DNA of 64,000 nt from UBA4459 sp963776205 (GTDB lineage: Bacteria; Bacteroidota; Bacteroidia; Bacteroidales; F082), in contig CAVZLR010000001.1 in NCBI GenBank assembly GCA_963776205.1, positions 682,001 through 746,000 of the forward strand, read 5' to 3'. Made by a program: the position numbers and the translations under genes. The stretch's first letter is position 1. Each line of letters begins with the position of its first letter. Shown here one piece after another: positions 43,282 to 53,295 of the stretch. The notes beneath the pieces are model-generated. The model saw only the letters and a list, made by a program, of their open reading frames with translations. It had not been told where the DNA came from and searched no databases.

Positions 43282-44943
43282 ATGTCATCATTAGATCCTA
43301 TTTCAGGACCTTTGGGAAAATCAAATGCAAAGCATTTATTAAAAAGAGCCACATTCGGACCCACACAACAACAAATCAACAGCTTCGCCCAGTTCACTGC
43401 TGACGAGGCTGTTGATATTTTATTTCAGCCACAAATGGAGCCTCCTCCGCCTATTGATCCGGCCACGGGTTCAGATTGGGTAAGTCCGTTACCGGGACCC
43501 GAAAATAGCGAAGAAGGAATACTTGCCCGCTATTTTATCGCCTGGCATCTTGAGCGCATGCGCAATGAACACAACAGTGTCCGAGAGAAAATTGTTTGGT
43601 TTTTACATACGCATTTACCCGTTTCAGTATTTAAGGTTGAATGGAGCACGCCTGTTTATTACCAGAATAAATTGTACCGCCATTTTGCTTTTGAAAGTTT
43701 TAAATCATTGTTTAAAAAACTACTCCTTGATAATGCCATGCTTTGGTATCTGGACAATACCCTGAATGAAGCAGAGAATCCCAATGAAAACTTTGCCCGC
43801 GAAATGCTGGAATTATATACCATCGGCAAGGGACCACAAATTGCTCCCGGCGATTACACGTATTATACCGAAGAAGATGTAAAAGCTGCTGCCAGGGTGC
43901 TAACGGGCCTGAAAGTGGATATCACCCTTGAAAATTACGACCCGGAGTTGTTACCAGAAACAAAGATAGCGCAGGGTTATGTGTATACCTATGGTGAAGA
44001 TCTGGCCATTTTGCATGATCCCGGCGTGAAAACATTCAGTGATAAATTCCAGAACCGGCAAATCCAGCCAAATGAAATTGTTTCAGGCTTTGCTACCAAA
44101 AATGCAGTTTTAGATGAGCTGGATCAATTGCTTGATATGATATTTGACCAGGAAGCAACAGCACGTTTTTTGGTCAGAAAACTGTATCGTTTTTTTGTAT
44201 ATTACCATATTTCCGAAGAAATTGAGCAGGATATTATTGAGCCCCTTGCACAGTCATTCATTTCTAGCAATTTTTCAATTAAAGCAGTACTTAAAACGCT
44301 ATTCAGGAGCCAGCATTTTTATGATGCAGATAATTCCCTGTCCGTTGACGATCATGTGGGAGCCATCATCCAGTCGCCTGTCGATTTAATAAATGGAACT
44401 TTGCGGTTTTTTGATATACAATTTCCGTCTGACGTGAATCAACTGTATGAAGAATTGTATTCGCAGCAATTGCTCAATTACTATTACATCATGGGAATTC
44501 CAATTTATTTCCCGGAAGATGTAGCTGGATACCCGGCATATTTCCAGGCGCCTGGCTACAACCGAAACTGGATTACCCCAACCAACCAGGCATACAGGTA
44601 TTATTTGATTTATGCTTTGATCTATGGTATAAAAAATGGGTCAAACGAAACACTCATTCAACTGGATATTATGAGTTGGGTTGAAAACACGCTAAACATC
44701 AGCAATCCTTCCGACCCCCAAATTCTCGTCAGAGAGCTAACTGAAGGATTGTTTGCTGCTTCCTTGCCTGAAGAAAGGCTGACTTATTTTACTGAAACAG
44801 CACTAATGGACAATTTACCACTCTACTACTGGACTGTTGAGTGGAATAATTACCAAAATGGCGGCAGCGATGAATTGGTTCGCAACGCCTTGCATCGTTT
44901 GTTAATTGGTTTATTGCAATCATCCGAATCACAACTTTTTTAA
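43282..44943 (+). CDS. DUF1800 family protein
   Basis: A 553-residue protein beginning with the family hallmark KHLLKRATFGPTQQQI. It contains EKIVWFLHTHLPVS, NENFAREMLELYTIGKG, VKAAARVLTGLK and a conserved end of the mid-region, FRSQHFYDADN. There is no signal peptide, as is common in the family, so export may depend on its partner. DUF1800 and DUF1501 proteins are regularly encoded side by side in Bacteroidota, Planctomycetota and Pseudomonadota. Their function is unknown, though a link to extracellular matrix or polymer handling has been suggested. It is 12 bases upstream of the DUF1501 gene. Confidence 0.93.
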   Translation: MSSLDPISGPLGKSNAKHLLKRATFGPTQQQINSFAQFTADEAVDILFQPQMEPPPPIDPATGSDWVSPLPGPENSEEGILARYFIAWHLERMRNEHNSVREKIVWFLHTHLPVSVFKVEWSTPVYYQNKLYRHFAFESFKSLFKKLLLDNAMLWYLDNTLNEAENPNENFAREMLELYTIGKGPQIAPGDYTYYTEEDVKAAARVLTGLKVDITLENYDPELLPETKIAQGYVYTYGEDLAILHDPGVKTFSDKFQNRQIQPNEIVSGFATKNAVLDELDQLLDMIFDQEATARFLVRKLYRFFVYYHISEEIEQDIIEPLAQSFISSNFSIKAVLKTLFRSQHFYDADNSLSVDDHVGAIIQSPVDLINGTLRFFDIQFPSDVNQLYEELYSQQLLNYYYIMGIPIYFPEDVAGYPAYFQAPGYNRNWITPTNQAYRYYLIYALIYGIKNGSNETLIQLDIMSWVENTLNISNPSDPQILVRELTEGLFAASLPEERLTYFTETALMDNLPLYYWTVEWNNYQNGGSDELVRNALHRLLIGLLQSSESQLF

Positions 44944-44955
44944 AACCAGCGAGCT

Positions 44956-46593
44956 ATGAAAAGAAGAAGTTTTATCAAGAAAACACTGGGTGCGGCTTCG
45001 GTTCCGTTTTTTATTAACGGTATGCCAGTCAGAACATTCGCCAATCAACTGGCCAGCATGATGTCGCGAAACGATAACGACAAAGTAGTAGTTATGATTC
45101 AATTGGCCGGCGGCAACGATGGGCTCAATACGCTGATTCCTTTACACCAATACGACCTTTACAAATCCTACCGTCAGAATATGGCTATTCCCAATTCGGG
45201 TAACAGGAAATATATTGTGCTGGATGAAGAAATACCCGGACAGGAAATGCTGGGTTTGCATCCCGATATGGCAGATTTTAAAACCATGTACGATGAAAAA
45301 ATGGCTTCTGTGGTGCAGAATGTAGGATATGAAAACACCAACTTATCCCATTTTCGTGGTCGCGATATATGGTTTATGGGAGGCGGTGCCGAAGATTATT
45401 ATCATTCAGGATGGATGGGCCGGTACCTCGATGGAACTTTTGAAGGATATCCTGAAGACTACCCGAACGAAGACATGCCCGATCCGCTCGGTTTGGAGTT
45501 TGGATATACCATGTCACTGGCGTTTCATCGTAATGAAGGCATCCCGGCGGGGCTGGCCATCACGGATCCGGATATATTTTACGAGCTGGTAACAGGCACC
45601 GGAACCGAACCCCCGGAGTGGCTGCCGGATAGTTATCGGGGTAACGAATTGAAATACCTGATGGACCTCGAATTAAAATCGAACCAGTATGCAGATCGTA
45701 TCAAACAGGTGTATGATGAGGGCATCAATTCACCAAATGTGATTTATCCGGAAACCTATCCCGGGAACGCGCCAACGCAATACAAGGAAAATCCGCTCTC
45801 CTGGCAATTCAAAATACTAGCCCGGTTGTTAAGTGGTGGTATCAAATCAAAAATGTTCATATTGAAAATTGATGGATTTGATACCCATGCCGATCAGATA
45901 ATTCCCGGGGATCCAACCTATGGCATTCATGGTGCTTTGTTGTATCACTTAAGCTCAGCGATTAAAGCTTTTTATGCCGATTTAAAAGAGCAGGGATTGG
46001 ATCATAATGTCTTCACCTTTACTACTTCTGAATTTGGCAGAAGGGTCAATTCAAATGCCAGTTGGGGCACAGATCATGGTATGGCGGCACCGGTTTTTTT
46101 ATTTGGGCCCATGATTAAAGAGGGTATCACAGGGCAGGTACCTGACTTGACCGATCTTGACGATGGTAACCTGAAATATGAATTTGATTACCGTAGATTG
46201 TACACATCTATTTTAAAAGATTGGATGGAAACGCCGGATGAGATCATAGGACAGGTATACTGGTCTTCATTTATTGAAAACAGGCTTGATATTTTTAACG
46301 GACCCGATGGCATTATTGAAAATAATGGATTTGCAAAAACAAATGGAATGTTGGTTTATCCCAATCCGGCAACCGACTATGTGTTTGTCAAAACTTTGCT
46401 CACAAAACCAGGGCATTTGGAATTGTCCATTTTCGATTTGAATGGACGAAATATATTGCCCATTTTTGAAGGCTACAGATCCATGGGAGAGCACCGGTTT
46501 AAAGCCTATATTGAAAGGCTTCCTCCAGGGTATTATGTCATTCGTCTAAAGAGCGGTATAAGATCAGAAAGCAGGAAATTGGTTGTACAATAG
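44956..46593 (+). CDS. DUF1501 family protein with Tat-like signal and T9SS sorting domain
   Basis: A 545-residue exported protein of the sulfatase/alkaline-phosphatase-like DUF1501 family. The N-terminus MKRRSFIKKTLGAASVPFF has a twin-arginine motif (RRSFIKK). Family motifs are VVMIQLAGGNDGLNTLIP, LSHFRGRDIWFMGG, IDGFDTHADQ and TTSEFGRRVNSN followed by GTDHGMAAPVFLFG. About 85 C-terminal residues form a type A sorting domain (VYPNPATDYVFVKT ... SRKLVVQ). It is unusual to see a Tat signal and a T9SS domain in one protein: it suggests folding in the cytoplasm before outer-membrane passage. It forms a transcript with DUF1800. Confidence 0.92.
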   Translation: MKRRSFIKKTLGAASVPFFINGMPVRTFANQLASMMSRNDNDKVVVMIQLAGGNDGLNTLIPLHQYDLYKSYRQNMAIPNSGNRKYIVLDEEIPGQEMLGLHPDMADFKTMYDEKMASVVQNVGYENTNLSHFRGRDIWFMGGGAEDYYHSGWMGRYLDGTFEGYPEDYPNEDMPDPLGLEFGYTMSLAFHRNEGIPAGLAITDPDIFYELVTGTGTEPPEWLPDSYRGNELKYLMDLELKSNQYADRIKQVYDEGINSPNVIYPETYPGNAPTQYKENPLSWQFKILARLLSGGIKSKMFILKIDGFDTHADQIIPGDPTYGIHGALLYHLSSAIKAFYADLKEQGLDHNVFTFTTSEFGRRVNSNASWGTDHGMAAPVFLFGPMIKEGITGQVPDLTDLDDGNLKYEFDYRRLYTSILKDWMETPDEIIGQVYWSSFIENRLDIFNGPDGIIENNGFAKTNGMLVYPNPATDYVFVKTLLTKPGHLELSIFDLNGRNILPIFEGYRSMGEHRFKAYIERLPPGYYVIRLKSGIRSESRKLVVQ

Positions 46594-46631
46594 TCATCTC
46601 TCGCATTTTTAATTCATATGCTGCGATTGTC

Positions 46632-46639
46632 TATTTTTG
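46632..46639 (+). promoter_or_regulatory. Bacteroidota-type promoter element TATTTTTG
   Basis: Exact TAnnTTTG match followed by C, 27 bases upstream of the TTG start at 46667. Confidence 0.5.
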
Positions 46640-46666
46640 CCCTATTAATATTCATTCTAAATAATT

Positions 46667-48769
46667 TTGAAACCCTTTTACTATTTACTGTTCATCGTAT
46701 TGTTTTCACAATGTATGAATGGTCAGCAGAAAACAGAACATATGAAACATCCATATACCAATCATCTCATTCACGAAAGCAGTCCTTATCTGTTGCAACA
46801 CGCCCACAACCCTGTAAACTGGTATCCGTGGGGAGATGAAGCGCTGAATAAGGCTAAACAAGAAAGCAAACCCATCATCGTAAGTATCGGATATTCATCC
46901 TGTCATTGGTGCCACGTAATGGAACACGAATCGTTCGAAAACGAAGAAGTTGCCAATATCATGAACGAAAATTTCATCTGTATTAAGGTGGACAGGGAAG
47001 AGCATCCCGATGTAGACCAGATATACATGAATGCGGTGCAAATAATAAGCGGCAGGGGTGGCTGGCCCTTGAATTGTTTTGCATTGCCGGATGGCAGACC
47101 GTTTTTTGGTGGCACTTACTTCCCAAAAGATCAATGGATTAACGTATTACAACAAGTCTCCGGTTTATATGCTTCTGATTACCAGAAAGTGTTGGAATAT
47201 GCTTCGCAACTTGAAGCGGGAATTCAACAAAGCGAATTAATTATTAAAATAGACACTGGTGAAAATGTGCTTAGTGATAAAACACTTAAGAAAATGGTAA
47301 ATCGCTGGGAAACTCAACTGGATCATACCCATGGTGGACCCAACAGGGCGCCTAAATTTCCAATTCCCAATAATTACGAATTTTTACTTCGGTATGCCAC
47401 ACAACATAATGATGAAGCGCTTTTACAGCATATAGAACTTACATTGAATAAAATGGCTAATGGAGGCATCTATGATCAACTTGGCGGAGGTTTTGCCCGT
47501 TATTCAACTGATGCAAAGTGGAAGGTGCCACATTTTGAGAAAATGCTGTATGATAATGCACAGCTTGTGAGCCTGTACAGTCATGCTTATCAGCACTTTA
47601 AAAAACCGCTGTACAGGCAGGTGGTTGAAGAAACTTTAGCATTCATTAAGCGGGAAATGACATCGCCGGAGGGTATTTTTTACTCCGCGCTTGATGCAGA
47701 TTCTGAAGGCGAAGAAGGTAAATACTATGTTTGGACCAAAGAAGAAATAGAGCATGAATTAGAAGATGATGCTTACTTGTTCTTCGCATATTACCGCATC
47801 AACGATGATGCTTTTTGGGAACACGAAAACTATATTTTGATGCGCACCGAGTATCCTGAAAAACTGGCAGAGAAATACGATTTAAGTGTTGCGGAACTGA
47901 ATATAATAATAGACGGTATTAAAGAAAAATTGCTTACTGTCCGTGAAAATAGGATCCGACCAGGATTGGATGATAAAAGCCTTACATCGTGGAATGCGAT
48001 GATGATCAAAGCCTATGTGGATGCCTATATGGCAATAGAAGATCCCTCATACCTGGAAACTGCATTTCGTGCTGCCAATCTAGTAGAAGAAAATTTTAAA
48101 AAAGCAGACGGAAGCCTTTACCATACATACAAAAACGGAGCAGCTAAAATCAATGGCCTGCTGGATGATTACGCCTGCATGATGGATGCTTATATTTCCC
48201 TGTATGCTGTCAGCCTGCAAGCGGAATGGCTTAACAAAGCTAATGAGTTGGCCCTGTATGTTCAACAACATTTTTACGATGAAAAAAGCGGTATGTTTTT
48301 TTATACTTCTGATGAAAATGAGGTGTTGGTAACACGAAAAACAGAAGTGTATGACAATGTTATTCCTTCATCAAACTCAATACTGGCCCGGAGCTTGAAA
48401 AAGCTGGCATTCTATTTTGAGAACAGACAATTCGAACAAATCTCAAAACAAATGCTGTTTAATGTAGAAGACAAGATGGCTGATTATGGTTCTGGTTATT
48501 CCAATTGGGCGATGTTAATGATGGATAATCTGAACAACAACTACGAGGTAGTTATTTGCGGAGATGAAGCACTTTTAAAGCTTAAGGAAATACAAAAATC
48601 TTATTATCCACGGGTCATCTGGGCGGGTTCAGAAAATGAGAATGAGGGTTTTTCATTCTTAAAATCCCGGTTTATTTCCGGTAAAACATTGATTTATGTT
48701 TGTGAGAATAATGCCTGCCAATTACCAGTTGAAAGTGTTGCAGAAGCCAAAAACATACTTGGTAATTAG
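46667..48769 (+). CDS. YyaL/SPATA20-type thioredoxin-domain protein
   Basis: A 700-residue protein of the DUF255 family. The N-terminal thioredoxin-like domain has SPYLLQHAHNPVNWYPWG and the C-x2-C motif YSSCHWCHVMEHESFE, followed by GGWPLNCFALPDGRPFFGGTYFP (region about 120-145). The C-terminal two thirds are an (alpha/alpha) toroid like glycosidases and epimerases (GGGFARYSTDAKWKVPHFEKMLYDNAQL region). TTG at 46667 is the likeliest start because it yields a lipoprotein signal (LLFIVLFSQC), so the protein is probably periplasmic here, whereas many relatives are cytoplasmic. Function is unknown, possibly redox-linked. Confidence 0.9.
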   Translation: MKPFYYLLFIVLFSQCMNGQQKTEHMKHPYTNHLIHESSPYLLQHAHNPVNWYPWGDEALNKAKQESKPIIVSIGYSSCHWCHVMEHESFENEEVANIMNENFICIKVDREEHPDVDQIYMNAVQIISGRGGWPLNCFALPDGRPFFGGTYFPKDQWINVLQQVSGLYASDYQKVLEYASQLEAGIQQSELIIKIDTGENVLSDKTLKKMVNRWETQLDHTHGGPNRAPKFPIPNNYEFLLRYATQHNDEALLQHIELTLNKMANGGIYDQLGGGFARYSTDAKWKVPHFEKMLYDNAQLVSLYSHAYQHFKKPLYRQVVEETLAFIKREMTSPEGIFYSALDADSEGEEGKYYVWTKEEIEHELEDDAYLFFAYYRINDDAFWEHENYILMRTEYPEKLAEKYDLSVAELNIIIDGIKEKLLTVRENRIRPGLDDKSLTSWNAMMIKAYVDAYMAIEDPSYLETAFRAANLVEENFKKADGSLYHTYKNGAAKINGLLDDYACMMDAYISLYAVSLQAEWLNKANELALYVQQHFYDEKSGMFFYTSDENEVLVTRKTEVYDNVIPSSNSILARSLKKLAFYFENRQFEQISKQMLFNVEDKMADYGSGYSNWAMLMMDNLNNNYEVVICGDEALLKLKEIQKSYYPRVIWAGSENENEGFSFLKSRFISGKTLIYVCENNACQLPVESVAEAKNILGN

Positions 48770-48800
48770 TTATTCAACTTGCTGAATTGGTTAGGATTAT

Positions 48801-48808
48801 TAATTTTG
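48801..48808 (+). promoter_or_regulatory. Bacteroidota-type promoter element TAATTTTG
   Basis: Exact TAnnTTTG match 21 bases before the ATG at 48830. Confidence 0.5.
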
Positions 48809-48829
48809 TAATCCAAATTAAATTAAAAG

Positions 48830-49948
48830 ATGAAAATTATGCGTTATATCGTTTATTCCTTCTTTTTAAGTCTTCTGTTGCTTTTTTCAGCATGTAACGA
48901 TCAGAAAGATTTAAATGTCTATACTGTTAACCTGACTATTGAAGGAGCTCCGGATACCTGGGTTTATATGGAACAACAATTTGAAAATCAGTGGTTTCGA
49001 TTTGATTCAGCAGAGCTAAAGTCGGGAAAAGCTGTATTCAAGGGAGAATTGGAGCATCCTGAGTTTTTCTTTATTAAAATCAAGGATATGTCGAACTATT
49101 TACCCGCCTTTATTGAGGCTGGCGAAATGAATATTTCTGCCAGTTCAACAAACCCGAATCAACGTTCGGTGGAGGGTTCTCAATCTCAGGATGAATTTGC
49201 GTTTCTAACTGACTCCTTAAATTCTTTCACAAGAAAAAGTCGCGAACTGGGCATGCAATATCAGCAAGCAAGGAGTACGAATGATTCAGTATTAATGCAG
49301 GAGATTGAAAACAAATATTACGAAATTGATTCCCTCAAATCATCTTTCCTGCTAAATTATGCTATTGAAAATCCTTTAAGCGTTGCATCAGCTTTTGTTA
49401 TTTTAAATAATTCATACACATACGATCTGGAAGAGTTGGATTTGATCGTTTCTTCCTATGATCCTTCCATATTAAATTCAACATACGTACAAAAACTCAC
49501 CGAAAAGGTAAACACATTAAAAAGGGTAAGTGTAGGGCAGCCATATGTTGATTTTACTTTAAATGACCCAGACGGGAGTCCTGTACCTCTTTCGTCTGTT
49601 ATAGGCACTAATTATGTACTTGTCGATTTCTGGGCAGCCTGGTGTCAACCTTGTCGTGCTGAAAATCCAAATATTGTTGAGGCGTATAATGCATACAGCG
49701 ACAAAGGGTTTGATGTTTTTGGTGTTTCTTTCGATAACGATCCGGAAAGCTGGAAAAAAGCCATCGAAGATGATGGATTGACCTGGACGCAAGTTTCTGA
49801 TTTACAATACTGGAGCAGTGCTGCAGGTAAAATTTATGGTATTCAATCAATTCCACAAAATATATTAATCGATCCGAATGGAATTATCATCGAAAAAAAT
49901 CTAAGGGGGCAAGACCTCCAGAATAAATTGGCAGAACTTTTAAAATAA
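48830..49948 (+). CDS. TlpA-like thiol-disulfide lipoprotein with DUF4369-type N-terminal domain
   Basis: A periplasmic lipoprotein (signal to Cys24, FFLSLLLLFSAC) of 372 residues. The N-terminal domain (about 30-130) resembles DUF4369, with DTWVYMEQQFENQWFRFDSAEL. A helical linker leads to a thioredoxin/AhpC-TSA domain (about 230-372) with the active-site motif WAAWCQPCRAENP and the cis-proline region QSIPQNILID. Proteins of this architecture reduce or shuffle disulfides in the periplasm of Bacteroidota, but their targets are largely unknown. It is monocistronic, with a promoter element upstream. Confidence 0.92.
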   Translation: MKIMRYIVYSFFLSLLLLFSACNDQKDLNVYTVNLTIEGAPDTWVYMEQQFENQWFRFDSAELKSGKAVFKGELEHPEFFFIKIKDMSNYLPAFIEAGEMNISASSTNPNQRSVEGSQSQDEFAFLTDSLNSFTRKSRELGMQYQQARSTNDSVLMQEIENKYYEIDSLKSSFLLNYAIENPLSVASAFVILNNSYTYDLEELDLIVSSYDPSILNSTYVQKLTEKVNTLKRVSVGQPYVDFTLNDPDGSPVPLSSVIGTNYVLVDFWAAWCQPCRAENPNIVEAYNAYSDKGFDVFGVSFDNDPESWKKAIEDDGLTWTQVSDLQYWSSAAGKIYGIQSIPQNILIDPNGIIIEKNLRGQDLQNKLAELLK

Positions 49949-49955
49949 AACTTTT

Positions 49956-49963
49956 TATATTTG
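49956..49963 (+). promoter_or_regulatory. Bacteroidota-type promoter element TATATTTG
   Basis: Exact TAnnTTTG match, 68 bases upstream of the start at 50032, giving an unusually long leader for this window. Confidence 0.5.
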
Positions 49964-50031
49964 AGAACGTATAAGTTCAAAACATATTAAATATTTATAA
50001 AACAAGCGCTTAACTGGTAAAAACATGTATT

Positions 50032-53000
50032 ATGAAAAACATCGCCTTAAAAAGCAACATGCTTTTTGTTGCTATTTTGCTATTTAGCTTATTTGCATCA
50101 GCATTTTCTTACGCTCAGGCGTGGAGAAACAACCTTCCTCAGGAAAAAATCAATAATGGTAGTTTAACTCTATTCGATTATCAAAATGCCTTTAATGATT
50201 ATTGGGAGCCTTATAATCTGGAAAGAGGATTCTATTATGAAAATGGAGAAAAGGTTAAAGCTGGTGGCTGGAAACAATTCAAAAGATGGGAGTGGTACTG
50301 GGAAAGCAGGGTAGACCTCAATACAGGTGCATTTCCAACAACAACAGCCTGGCAGGAATTTCAGAAGTATCAGGATGAAAATCCCGGTTCAAGAAGTCCA
50401 TCAGGTAACTGGACAAGTTTAGGTCCCAATACAACCAGTGGCGGGTATGCAGGGCTGGGCCGGCTTAATTGCGTTGCATTCAGACCAACCGACAACAATA
50501 CTATTTATGTTGGTGCGGCAGCTGGTGGTATATGGAAAACGATTGACGGCGGTGCCAATTGGACGCCCCTTGGAGATGGCAACGCGGCGCTTGGTGTTAG
50601 TGATATTGTAGTTATTAAAACAAATTTTGATGATGTTGTTTATTTAGCAACTGGTGATCGGGATCACTCGGACACATATTCTGTTGGTGTTTTAAAATCA
50701 GTTGACGGAGGGGTAACATGGAATACAACAGGATTAAACTGGACACAAAACCAGTATCGGTTAGTCAATCGTCTGTTAATGGACCCATCCAATAACAATA
50801 TCCTATATGCGGCTACGAGTAATGGTGTATATAAAACAACAGACGCGGGGGTTTCCTGGAATCAGATGACGGGTACTAACTTTATAGATATCGAATTTCA
50901 ACCGGGCAACAGTTCCACTATTTATGGATCAACCACATCCGGAACCATATATAGAAGTACGAACAGCGGATCAAGCTGGAGCCAGGTATATTCCATTTCA
51001 GGAGGAAACAGAACCCAGCTGGCGGTTAGTCAAAATAACAGTTCTTATGTATATGCAATATCCGCCAATTCTTCCAATGGCCTCAAGGGAATTTACAGAT
51101 CCACTGACGGTGGAGCCAGTTTTTCACTTACCTATTCGGGTTCTCCACCAAATGCAAATTTGCTGAACTGGGATTGTAACAGTACTTCTTCAGGCGGTCA
51201 GGGTTGGTACGACCTGTGTATTGCTTCTGACCCGGCAAATGAAAACGTTGTTTTTGTTGGTGGTGTAAATACGTGGAAGTCCGCTGACGGAGGTTTTACA
51301 TGGAACATCAGTACACACTGGTCTGGAAGTTGTGGCGGTACCGCTTCAACAGTGCACGCCGATAAACACTTCTTTGCCTACCAGCCGGGAACATCCACAT
51401 TATTTGAATGTAATGACGGGGGTCTTTATAAAACAACAAACGGAGGAAATTCGTGGCAACATTTAGGTAGTGGGTTGGTTACAAGCCAAATTTATAGATT
51501 GGGGGTTGGACAAACGTCGTCAGCCGAAATAATCACTGGATTGCAGGACAATGGCACAAAAGTATATTCATCAGACTCCTGGTCAGATGAAATTGGTGGT
51601 GACGGAATGGACTGCCTGATTGACTATACAAACCATAATATTCAATATGGTGAATTGTATTACGGCTCTATTTACAGGACCACCAATCATTGGGGAAGTT
51701 CTTCATATATAGCAAGCGGAATTTCAGGAAGTGCGGCATGGGTTACACCCTATACGTTAGACCCTTCAGATCATAACACCATTTATGTGGGTTTTCAGGA
51801 TGTGTGGAAAAGAACCTTTCCCGGAAGTACTTGGACAAAATTAAGTGACTGGGACGGTTCAACTTTAAAGTCGATAACGGTTGCTCCATCTGATAACGCT
51901 TACATTTACACGGCCACCTATGGTAGTATCTACCGAACAACAAATTCTGGCTCTAGTTGGTCATATATTAACAGCAATCTGCCTTCTTCTAACAATATTA
52001 CATTCATCTCAGTAAAAAATGATGATCCTAACACGGCATGGGTATCTTTCAGCGGATTTAACAATAGCAACCGTGTTTATCAAACTATCAATGGCGGGTC
52101 ATCATGGACTAATATTTCAGCAGGGCTACCGCAACTTCCGGTGAATTGTATTATTCAAAATCATCAAAATACAACTGATGTTGAGTTATATGCCGGAACA
52201 GATGTGGGCATCTATGTAAAAGTTGGAAATGCCAATTGGGTGCCGTTTTTCAATGGACTGCCCAATGTTGTTGTTACTGAATTAGAGATTTATTACGATG
52301 CCAATCCCGCAAACAGCCTGATCAGGGCGGCCACATTTGGCAGGGGAGTTTGGGAGTCTGATTTATATTCTCAGGTTGTGCTGGCACCAGATGCCGATTT
52401 TATGGCCGATATTTTAGTGCCTACTACTGAGCAAACGGTTAACTTCAGTGATCTTTCAACAAATTCACCAACATCGTGGACATGGTCGTTTACTCCTTCT
52501 ACAATCACATATTTGGGCGGAACCAATAGCGCTTCACAAAACCCACAGGTGCAATTTGATGCGCCGGGTACATATACAGTTGCATTAACGGCTACAAATG
52601 CCGGTGGTTCTGATACGGAAACAAAACCAGCTTATATTTTAGTCACTTATCCCGCACCGATTGCTGATTTTACCGCTGATAACCTGACACCAACAACCAT
52701 TGATACGGTTACGTTTACTGATATATCAACCAATTTTCCCGATACCTGGTTATGGACAGTTACACCACCAACTATCACTTTCACCGATGGTACGGACCAA
52801 AATTCTCAAAACCCAAATATCAGGTTTGATGAACCAGGAACCTATACGGTTGAGCTTTTAGCCAGTAATGGAGGGGGTTCAGATAATGAACTTAAAACGG
52901 ATTATATTGTGGTAACCTATCCTGCTCCTGTTGTTGATTTTTCAGCTGATAACCTTTCACCAACAACCATAGATGAGGTTATATTCACTGACTTATCAAC

Positions 53001-53295
53001 CTATTTTCCATATGCATGGACCTGGTCATTTTCGCCATCGACAGTTACATACACTGATGGAACTGATCAGAACTCTCAAAACCCAAAAGTATTATTCGAC
53101 CAGGTGGGTTTATATACCGTTGAACTAACTGCAACCAATGATGGCGGAGATGGTGCGCTCGCAAAAATTGATTATATCGATGTAAGAGAAGCGCTATCGG
53201 TAACAGCTACCGCATCTCCTGATGAAATCTGTTTTGGTGAGTCCGCACAATTGTTGGCAACACCTGCCGGAGGTACCGGGAACCTATACTTATAG
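50032..53295 (+). CDS. T9SS-type sortilin/BNR propeller protein with three PKD domains, frame-broken before its C-terminus
   Basis: Secreted protein, signal peptide to about 28 (FSYAQAW). Residues about 120-780 form VPS10/sortilin-like propellers with many Asp-box units (KTIDGGANWT, KSVDGGVTWN, KTTDAGVSWN, RSTNSGSSWS, KTTNGGNSWQ). Three PKD domains of exactly 90 residues follow (about 784-1053). The frame ends at TAG 53293-53295 in the middle of an Ig-like unit. Removing one base at about 53281 would rejoin GGTG to TYTYSWTSDP and continue to 53938, restoring a protein of about 1,300 residues with a sorting domain. As it stands the product lacks the T9SS signal. Related large propellers are often annotated as glycosyl hydrolases without activity evidence. 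Confidence 0.85.
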   Translation: MKNIALKSNMLFVAILLFSLFASAFSYAQAWRNNLPQEKINNGSLTLFDYQNAFNDYWEPYNLERGFYYENGEKVKAGGWKQFKRWEWYWESRVDLNTGAFPTTTAWQEFQKYQDENPGSRSPSGNWTSLGPNTTSGGYAGLGRLNCVAFRPTDNNTIYVGAAAGGIWKTIDGGANWTPLGDGNAALGVSDIVVIKTNFDDVVYLATGDRDHSDTYSVGVLKSVDGGVTWNTTGLNWTQNQYRLVNRLLMDPSNNNILYAATSNGVYKTTDAGVSWNQMTGTNFIDIEFQPGNSSTIYGSTTSGTIYRSTNSGSSWSQVYSISGGNRTQLAVSQNNSSYVYAISANSSNGLKGIYRSTDGGASFSLTYSGSPPNANLLNWDCNSTSSGGQGWYDLCIASDPANENVVFVGGVNTWKSADGGFTWNISTHWSGSCGGTASTVHADKHFFAYQPGTSTLFECNDGGLYKTTNGGNSWQHLGSGLVTSQIYRLGVGQTSSAEIITGLQDNGTKVYSSDSWSDEIGGDGMDCLIDYTNHNIQYGELYYGSIYRTTNHWGSSSYIASGISGSAAWVTPYTLDPSDHNTIYVGFQDVWKRTFPGSTWTKLSDWDGSTLKSITVAPSDNAYIYTATYGSIYRTTNSGSSWSYINSNLPSSNNITFISVKNDDPNTAWVSFSGFNNSNRVYQTINGGSSWTNISAGLPQLPVNCIIQNHQNTTDVELYAGTDVGIYVKVGNANWVPFFNGLPNVVVTELEIYYDANPANSLIRAATFGRGVWESDLYSQVVLAPDADFMADILVPTTEQTVNFSDLSTNSPTSWTWSFTPSTITYLGGTNSASQNPQVQFDAPGTYTVALTATNAGGSDTETKPAYILVTYPAPIADFTADNLTPTTIDTVTFTDISTNFPDTWLWTVTPPTITFTDGTDQNSQNPNIRFDEPGTYTVELLASNGGGSDNELKTDYIVVTYPAPVVDFSADNLSPTTIDEVIFTDLSTYFPYAWTWSFSPSTVTYTDGTDQNSQNPKVLFDQVGLYTVELTATNDGGDGALAKIDYIDVREALSVTATASPDEICFGESAQLLATPAGGTGNLYL
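52381..53190 (+). repeat. Three tandem 270-base PKD-domain repeats
   Basis: Units begin at 52381, 52651 and 52921, exactly 270 bases (90 residues) apart. Each opens with AP(D/I/V)xDF and contains WxWxxxPxTxTxxxGT, SQNP and (P/V)GxYTVxLxA. Units 2 and 3 are most alike, so the last duplication is the most recent. Confidence 0.85.

Noticed and set aside
46618..46839. Open frame starting just before the thioredoxin-domain gene
   Set aside because: It overlaps the lipoprotein signal and CxxC-domain start of a clear gene in another frame. The promoter element at 46632 lies inside it.
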